From: Pelagophyceae sp. CCMP2097
Taxonomy: Eukaryota > Sar > Pelagophyceae
Direction of reading: 5' to 3'
Length of the DNA: 13,278 bases
Assembly (NCBI GenBank): GCA_026770575.1
Contig: MU657634.1
Span: 25,995 to 39,272 of the forward strand
Under the pieces are notes generated by a model. That model searched no databases and was not told the DNA's origin. It saw only the letters and a program-made list of their open reading frames with translations. The first letter of the stretch is position 1. Each line of letters begins with the position of its first letter. Made by a program: the position numbers and the translations under genes. Shown here in pieces: positions 8,968-13,278 of the stretch.

Positions 8968-9584
8968 ATGGTAAGTCATGAATTATATCAAAAAAATCTC
9001 AAAGTAGCACACGCAGCGTATAACAACAAAACTCCGGATGGTTTTAGCAAGGTTCGGGATATGTCTGATAGACGTTCGAAAGTATACCGTGATAATAAAA
9101 ACGGTGATATCTATGTAGGGTTTCGAGGAACCCAACCAACAAATTTAAACGATCTAAGGACTGATTTGAATATTTTAAACGGCACACAATCGAAAGACAA
9201 TAGATTCATTCAATCAAAGGAAAAAGTGAAAAATGTTAAACAGATATTTCCTGATAGTAATCTATATTTGTCTGGACACAGCATGGGATCGAAAATCTCG
9301 CAAGATATAGCGAGAACAGAGAAAGGAATTGCTGGGAGTTTCAACTTTTCCCCTCGAACGAATTCGGTCGTTGAGGGATTTACAAAAATTTTCGGAAAAA
9401 CATCTAAAACACCACAATTTAACTATGCAACACGGTTCGATCCAATCTCGTCACCCGCATTACTTATAAACAGGAAAAATGAAAAAAAAAAATAAGTAAA
9501 CTGGAAGGCGTTCGATCCGCACACTATAATGAATTATATTTTATGATACAACAGACACAAAATATACAACATAAGTTTAATTAA
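8968..9584 (+). pseudogene. Class 3 lipase-like protein, frameshifted near its end
   Basis: Alpha/beta-hydrolase of the fungal-type lipase_3 family, expected to cleave lipid esters; viral copies may help membrane passage at entry or exit. ATG at 8968. Seen: GFRGT (51-55), typical of the oxyanion loop; GHSMG nucleophile elbow (103-107, Ser105); and RFDPIS (156-161), with Asp158 the probable acid. The frame stops at 9493-9495 directly after an A11 run (9482-9492). One missing base there would continue the frame to TAA at 9582-9584, adding a segment with RSAHYNELYF, which holds the likely catalytic His. As written, the protein of 175 residues lacks that His. The restored end meets the convergent acidic gene within four bases, which supports it. 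It is the only plus-strand gene inside a long minus-strand block, suggesting separate acquisition. Confidence 0.8.
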
Positions 9585-10057
9585 AAATTTTTAAATTTCA
9601 TTCGCCCTGAAAACACTTCGGGTATGTCTGAAAACCTCAAAGTAGGAAGTTGAATTTTTATAGCATCGATGACAGATTGTTTAGATTTTAAATTTCTGGC
9701 GTTTGTAATCCCCAAAAAATCAGCCTTTTCATCAAAGACCCAACGCTTTGTGTTGTTTATGTTTGAAACACTACCTTCTAATTTTAGAGCAAAAGATGGA
9801 TCTTGCTGAACAGTTTCAACATCTTGATCCAATTCAATACCTCCGTCTTCTATTTCATCATCAATATCATCAATCTCATCAATCTCATCAATCTCATCAA
9901 CAATCTCATCAGCAATCTCATCTGCAACATCCGCAACATTTCCACTGTCTTCGAGAAAAAGAGGCTCGTGTGTGTGATTTCCTAAAATGTGCATCATATT
10001 TGTTTAGAAGTGTCCTCTCAGAATTTGGTTCATGGCTTCTTTGTGATTATATTCCAT
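9581..10057 (-). pseudogene. Acidic repeat protein with an in-frame stop near its N-terminus
   Basis: Open frame from ATG near 9997 to TAA at 9581-9583 (138 aa). The same frame runs upstream through one TAA (10004-10006) to ATG at 10055-10057 in ATGGA context, matching other gene starts here, so the original start is probably 10057, giving about 158 codons. The N-terminal half has an extremely acidic low-complexity run of D-E-I units (DEIVDEIDEIDEIDDID), probably disordered or coiled. The C-terminal 65 residues (KRWVFDEKADFLGI, LRFSDIPEVFSGRMKF) look folded and more conserved in character. No family recognised. Its position beside the packaging ATPase hints at a virion or assembly role, but that is inference. 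If the stop is genuine, translation could begin at MMHILGN. Confidence 0.6.
9862..9932. repeat. Imperfect 9-base tandem repeat (AATCTCATC type)
   Basis: Repeated AATCTCATC-like units encode the Asp-Glu-Ile run of the acidic protein on the minus strand. It is likely prone to copy-number change by slippage. Confidence 0.8.
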
Positions 10058-10090
10058 ACTTAAACCTTTTAAAAAAATTGAACAACATTT

Positions 10091-10833
10091 TTATTCTTCT
10101 GATGATATTTTTATCATGTCAAAGTTACTAAAATATACAGGAGGTTTATCCAATCGAATTCCAAGAAAATCCCCCTTCTTTTTATAAATTAATTTTTGTA
10201 ATTTCACATATTTTTTAAAGGTTATGTCAGGTAGATACTCCTCATGAAACAATTTCAATCTTTTCACATTATTGCAACTAAAGTTTATTATACAAGAAAT
10301 GGATTGACGCGCCGATAAACTCAGTTTGGTTTGATCTTGAAGACATAAAAAAATTGTCAATCTGAGATGTCTGTGTTTACATATCAAGTTGTTTAATTTG
10401 GAAATCATTTTCCCATTGGATTTTAGCGAACTCGCAGCGTCGTCAATATACACACATGTATCCATTAATTCCATCGAGTCACGTTCACATGATTTCAATA
10501 TATATATAGTCAAGAAAATCCTTATTGTATTCATGGAATATTTGTTCTTCGGGAAGGGAGTCATAGGGATTCACTATAATAGAATGGAGTGTCGATTCTG
10601 GGATAAAAAGAATAATTTTATCAAAAACGTTGGCATATATCCTATTTTTTTTTGTTTTTACAAGTCAGCACACTGTTGCAGAACGTACTTTTTCCTGACC
10701 CAGGGCTACCCAAGATAAGAAAACAACTATTTTTATTAGGGAACAACTGCGTATCTGGTAGCCAATCCACGTTTTCAATTCTTTTTGTTTTCTTATTATA
10801 ATGTTTTAACGAACTGTCTGCGCTTTGTTCCAT
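10091..10833 (-). pseudogene. Genome packaging ATPase (A32/FtsK-HerA type), broken by two frameshifts
   Basis: ATP-driven motor that pumps viral DNA into the capsid. ATG at 10831-10833 (MEQSADSS, ATGGA context). Walker A is GSPGSGKST at residues 42-50, close to the N-terminus as is usual for this family. Walker B is CVYIDD in the downstream piece (Asp near 10440), followed by KHRHLRLTIFLCLQDQ, matching the helix-strand with sensor Gln of A32-like ATPases. The first frame stops at 10642-10644 beside a T9 run (10645-10653). A middle frame continues to about 10500, where a TA-dinucleotide run (about 10498-10508) marks a second shift into the last frame, ending in TAA at 10091. All three pieces carry sensible sequence, so this was one protein of about 247 residues. 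An upstream ATG at 10875-10877 would need a further shift in the T8 run 10853-10860. Confidence 0.88.
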
Positions 10834-10893
10834 TACCTCAATTTGGGTATCATTTTTTTTAGTACTTCTATTTTCATACTTATGTAAACATAT

Positions 10894-11094
10894 TTAAATG
10901 TTATCATCTGCTTCTTCTTTTAAAATACCCACAACAAGTTGATCGCTTATTGGCGCCTGTTCGATGTTTATGCAATTACCACATTTTACTGTTGTAATTC
11001 TGGAAAATAAACACGCCCGAATAATTCTATGAAAACATAACCCAACTGCTGCTATAATGGTAATAATTAAAAAATCGTCATTTAATGTTTCCAT
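10894..11094 (-). CDS. Small single-pass membrane protein (66 aa)
   Basis: ATG at 11092-11094 (METLNDD, ATGGA context), TAA at 10894-10896. A short acidic N-terminus is followed by one hydrophobic segment of about 17 residues (FLIITIIAAVGLCFH), then Arg residues and a polar tail with a KCGNC pair of cysteines. The charge pattern suggests the acidic end outside and the basic side in the cytoplasm. Small membrane proteins are common in Polinton-like viruses and may act in an inner membrane or in entry or exit. It is packed 15 bases after the nuclease gene and about 60 before the ATPase start. No specific family recognised. Confidence 0.6.
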   Translation of the reverse strand: METLNDDFLIITIIAAVGLCFHRIIRACLFSRITTVKCGNCINIEQAPISDQLVVGILKEEADDNI

Positions 11095-11109
11095 ATACTT
11101 TAATTTATT

Positions 11110-11883
11110 TTAATGTTTTTTTCGATCCTTTATCCGTTTGTCATGATCCACCATCGAACTGACCTGGGACATAGAATATACGTAACGTTGAGAAGACCCT
11201 CTAACTGACCGAGGATCGTCTACTCTTTGTAGAATACCATTTATATGTTTATATCCAACAGTTTTTTTTAGAACATGAACACTCGGAATTGTTTTCAAAA
11301 TTTTATTATATTCAACTCTTCGTACTAAACCGGAGGTTTTTTTCTTAAAAAATGTGGCGTCAATAACATTCGGCTTTATATGATTGAATATGCTTTCATC
11401 ACAAAATTTTAAAAATTTATCCATTATTTTTATATCGACATCAAACCATTCAGAAACATTACCATTCGAAAATACGATACGTTTCACTGACGGCTTGAAT
11501 ACCTTCATTATCATCTCGTGCAAAATGAACTCGGCTTTTTGTGCTTCTGAGGCTACTCCATTACCCTTTGTAGGGCTTTCTGCTTGGTCGTACAAATAAA
11601 AACGGTGTACATTAAAAGAAATTAATGATGTACGGAATCCACTCAACCGATTGAAGCCATTTGGTGTCCCTGATATTCGTTTTGTTCGACTGTAACCAAC
11701 TTTGACTAAATTCAACGATTTTTTCATTTTTTCGTCATCATTTAAACTGTATGGATTGAATCGTTTAGAGATAATATAGAGATAACTGTCAATGTTTTCA
11801 AAATTGTTTGTCTTGGTTTTTATAGAAGGGGGGAAAAATCCGTCTTCGAATACTTTTTTTTTATTCACGTTGTCGAAGTCCAT
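11110..11883 (-). CDS. GIY-YIG-like nuclease, T5orf172/MUG113 type (257 aa)
   Basis: ATG at 11881-11883 with a TATATATAT run just upstream, TAA at 11110-11112, intact. The domain lies in the N-terminal two-thirds: YLYII (34-38) for the GIY half, VKVGYS (60-65) for the YIG half, RL (79-80) with the conserved Arg, AEFILHEMIMKVF (118-129), and NVSEWFDV (142-149), the SEWF block typical of T5orf172-like proteins. The C-terminal 90 residues are basic (KKKTSGLVRRVEY, RIKDRKKH) and may bind DNA. In viruses such proteins are linked to DNA processing, recombination or homing. Here it sits between the membrane protein and an unknown basic gene, with no intron or intein visible, so a free-standing role is more likely. 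The exact catalytic Glu was not assigned. Confidence 0.75.
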   Translation of the reverse strand: MDFDNVNKKKVFEDGFFPPSIKTKTNNFENIDSYLYIISKRFNPYSLNDDEKMKKSLNLVKVGYSRTKRISGTPNGFNRLSGFRTSLISFNVHRFYLYDQAESPTKGNGVASEAQKAEFILHEMIMKVFKPSVKRIVFSNGNVSEWFDVDIKIMDKFLKFCDESIFNHIKPNVIDATFFKKKTSGLVRRVEYNKILKTIPSVHVLKKTVGYKHINGILQRVDDPRSVRGSSQRYVYSMSQVSSMVDHDKRIKDRKKH

Positions 11884-11885
11884 AT

Positions 11886-11894
11886 TATATATAT
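11886..11894 (-). promoter_or_regulatory. TATA-like tract before the GIY-YIG gene
   Basis: TATATATAT lies three bases before the nuclease start and just after the stop of the upstream gene, inside a 12-base spacer. Confidence 0.35.
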
Positions 11895-11895
11895 G

Positions 11896-12317
11896 TTAAA
11901 AGAAATTCAACATTCGATTAGAGTCTTTCTTGTTCTCTTTATTTTTTTTCGGTTTAACCGGCTGATCACTCTCACTACTATCACTCTCATATATCACAAC
12001 TTTTTTCTTTTTTTTAATATATCTAACCTGCGGAATATCCTGTTCCTCACTCGATTTGATTTGATACATAACCTGTTCTTTCTTACTTTTTTTTTAACTG
12101 CTTTACATACAGGCTCTGTAATCAATTTTATCGCTTTTTCAATTGATTTTCCTTCTTCTTCGTCATCGGATTTAATCACACATGTCTAACCGTATTTGTG
12201 AGAATTTTTGTAACGTATCGCAAGTCTTTTATCGTTTTGTAGTTGCTTTTCGGATCGAGTTTTTTTTAACTTTTTTGTATTAACGGTTCTATCCGAAATT
12301 TCTTTTTCTATGTCCAT
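11896..12317 (-). pseudogene. Unknown basic protein with acidic patches, one stop and one frameshift
   Basis: ATG at 12315-12317 (MDIEKEIS, ATGGA context). The frame hits TAG at 12186-12188 and continues openly through KSDDEEEGKSIEKAIKL to a T9 run (12087-12095), after which the open frame shifts to one ending in TAA at 11896-11898. With one added base the total length is a multiple of three (141 codons). The protein has a Lys/Arg-rich N-terminus, a DDEEE cluster, a Lys-rich centre and a C-terminal acidic/basic tail (YESDSSESDQPVKPKK, then SNRMLNFF). It looks mostly disordered. No family recognised. A DNA-binding, core or regulatory role is possible from composition only. The spacer to the next upstream gene is 39 bases, with a TTATATAATA tract. 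Confidence 0.55.
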
Positions 12318-12356
12318 AATTTATATAATACATTTTTTTTATTCGGAAGATATTAA

Positions 12357-12877
12357 CTATTCGGAAGCGTTGTTCGGTAAATATTCGCTCTCTTCGGAAG
12401 ATGATTCGGAAGGTGGTTCTTCCAAATAGGTTAGATCTTCCAAATTATTTTTATAATTTTCATCAAATAAAACAAACGCACCTGTTTCTATTTTAAAGGT
12501 ACAAGTTTCGACTTTCTTTGTTTTGTTCTTAATATTCTTATTCTTTATATATATATACAGGTCTTTAATTTTTACCCAGATTTATCGAGTTTTGTAATTT
12601 TAATATTGAATTTGCTTTTTCTGTTCGAGGGTTCTTCGCTTTTCATATTATCTCTTCCTTGAACATAATAATACATCAACTGCCTCGATGTGATATGATT
12701 TAAGTCACATTTCACCATATCTACATGACTTTTATACGATTTGTCTAAAATTATATTCCCAAAATCATCTTTCATCAATATGTTCCATCTGTTTTTTAAA
12801 AATTTTCTCTCTTTTGGTTGTTTGTTTGCAACTTTCGAAGTTGTTTCACAATTCAACGTTTCATTTATCTCACTCAT
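12357..12877 (-). pseudogene. Unknown charged protein, probably frameshifted at a GGG
   Basis: ATG at 12875-12877 (MSEINETLN) behind a TATATATATAA tract, first stop TAA at 12572-12574 (101 aa). A second frame overlaps this end, opens near 12581 and runs to TAG at 12357-12359 with no ATG. A missing base at the CCC/GGG of 12575-12577 would join them into about 173 residues. The first part has a compact-looking segment (NRWNILMKDDFGNIILDK, SRQLMYYYVQG) that could be a small folded DNA-binding domain. The tail ends in an acidic Ser/Glu run (EEPPSESSSEESEYL). No family recognised. It is the right-most gene of the element, so an early regulatory role is conceivable but unproven. Confidence 0.5.
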
Positions 12878-13278
12878 CTATATCTTTATATATATAATTT
12901 TATTTATATCGTTTCGCACTTCATTTTTATGAAAAATATTTTATTGAATTTGTATTAATGAATTTGTATGATTGAATCACTACATGTACCGTTTTCTAAA
13001 TTCTAAATATGATTTAATTGCACATATCTTATTTCTTGACAGAAAAAAGTAAGATTTCTGTATATATTTTTTCGACTTTTGAAATAATTTATGAGAATAT
13101 AATTAGAGCAATTAAAGCAATGCGGACTCTTTAAGATCCATATAGATCCTAAGCCTTCTAAACCTCTGAAAACCACCTCAGCAAATCAAGTCCCCAATTC
13201 TCAAAAATCTTTTTTCTCTTTTAAAAACAACTTTTGAAACATTATTTGAAACCTTATTCCGAAAACGTAAAGATCTTT
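12878..13278. other. Gene-free right end, possible element boundary and flank
   Basis: 401 bases with no convincing gene on either strand. The first 80 bases are an AT-rich upstream region with a TATATATATAA tract. TGAATTTGTAT occurs twice 14 bases apart (12945-12955 and 12959-12969). AGATCC occurs twice near 13134-13150. From about 13130 the sequence becomes poor in G on this strand and changes in character, which may be host flank or terminal repeat. No left end is in the window to test for an inverted repeat. Confidence 0.4.
12887..12897 (-). promoter_or_regulatory. TATA-like tract before the right-most gene
   Basis: TATATATATAA lies about 10 bases before the ATG at 12877 on the minus strand, resembling the tracts at 3008 and 11886. 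Confidence 0.35.

Noticed and set aside
7962..9932. CRISPR array
   Set aside because: The short tandem 9-base repeats have no spacers and mostly sit in coding frames.
1..11883. Similarity between the N-termini of the left protein (DNVNKNN) and the GIY-YIG protein (DNVNKKK)
   Set aside because: Only five identical residues in Asn/Lys-rich sequence; chance is enough.
1684..12188. Reassigned TAA/TAG codons (a ciliate-like code)
   Set aside because: MCP, penton, nuclease and membrane protein have no internal TAA or TAG and end with TAA; only four such codons interrupt frames in the whole window. A reassigned code would scatter them throughout.
13140..13278. Short minus-strand frame beginning MFQKLFLK in the right flank
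   Set aside because: It stops after about a dozen codons and continues only through repeated frame changes and stops; not enough to call a gene.

Overview
The window looks like most of a small eukaryotic dsDNA virus or virus-derived integrated element of the Polinton-like / adintovirus-like / virophage-like group (Preplasmiviricota type). The evidence is the gene set: a protein-primed family B DNA polymerase, an A32/FtsK-HerA-type packaging ATPase, a major capsid protein that fits the double-jelly-roll type in length and position, an adjacent penton-like minor capsid protein, long fibre proteins with trimeric-fibre signatures, a class 3 lipase, and a GIY-YIG/T5orf172-type nuclease. The DNA is strongly AT-rich, genes are packed with short AT-rich spacers, and no bacterial Shine-Dalgarno pattern is evident. 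I cannot name the host, and I cannot tell a virus contig from an endogenous copy.

Layout, left to right: a partial, highly charged 45-residue-repeat protein runs off the left edge (minus strand, to 248). The DNA polymerase is on the plus strand (308-2825). A minus-strand block follows: a small ORF (2819-3007), a very long fibre region (3045-6424), the major capsid protein (6492-7850), a candidate tiny basic gene (7873-8021) and the penton-like protein (8080-8922). A lipase is inserted on the opposite strand (8968-9584). The minus-strand block then resumes: acidic protein (9581-10057), packaging ATPase (10091-10833), small membrane protein (10894-11094), GIY-YIG protein (11110-11883) and two unknown charged proteins (11896-12317, 12357-12877). 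The last 400 bases hold no gene and may be the element end plus host flank.

Together the genes give replication (polymerase), capsid building and genome packaging (MCP, penton, ATPase), attachment (fibres) and probable entry, release or membrane functions (lipase, membrane protein). I recognised no integrase and no maturation protease, but the left end is cut off, so they may lie outside.

The striking feature is damage. I count about ten frameshifts, at least seven fitting one missing base in a homopolymer, and four in-frame stops, all TAA or TAG. They hit the polymerase, fibre, lipase, acidic protein, ATPase and both right-hand unknown genes. MCP, penton, membrane protein and nuclease stay open. 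This is either an assembly with homopolymer errors or a recently decayed endogenous copy. TAA also ends most of the intact genes, so a reassigned genetic code is unlikely.
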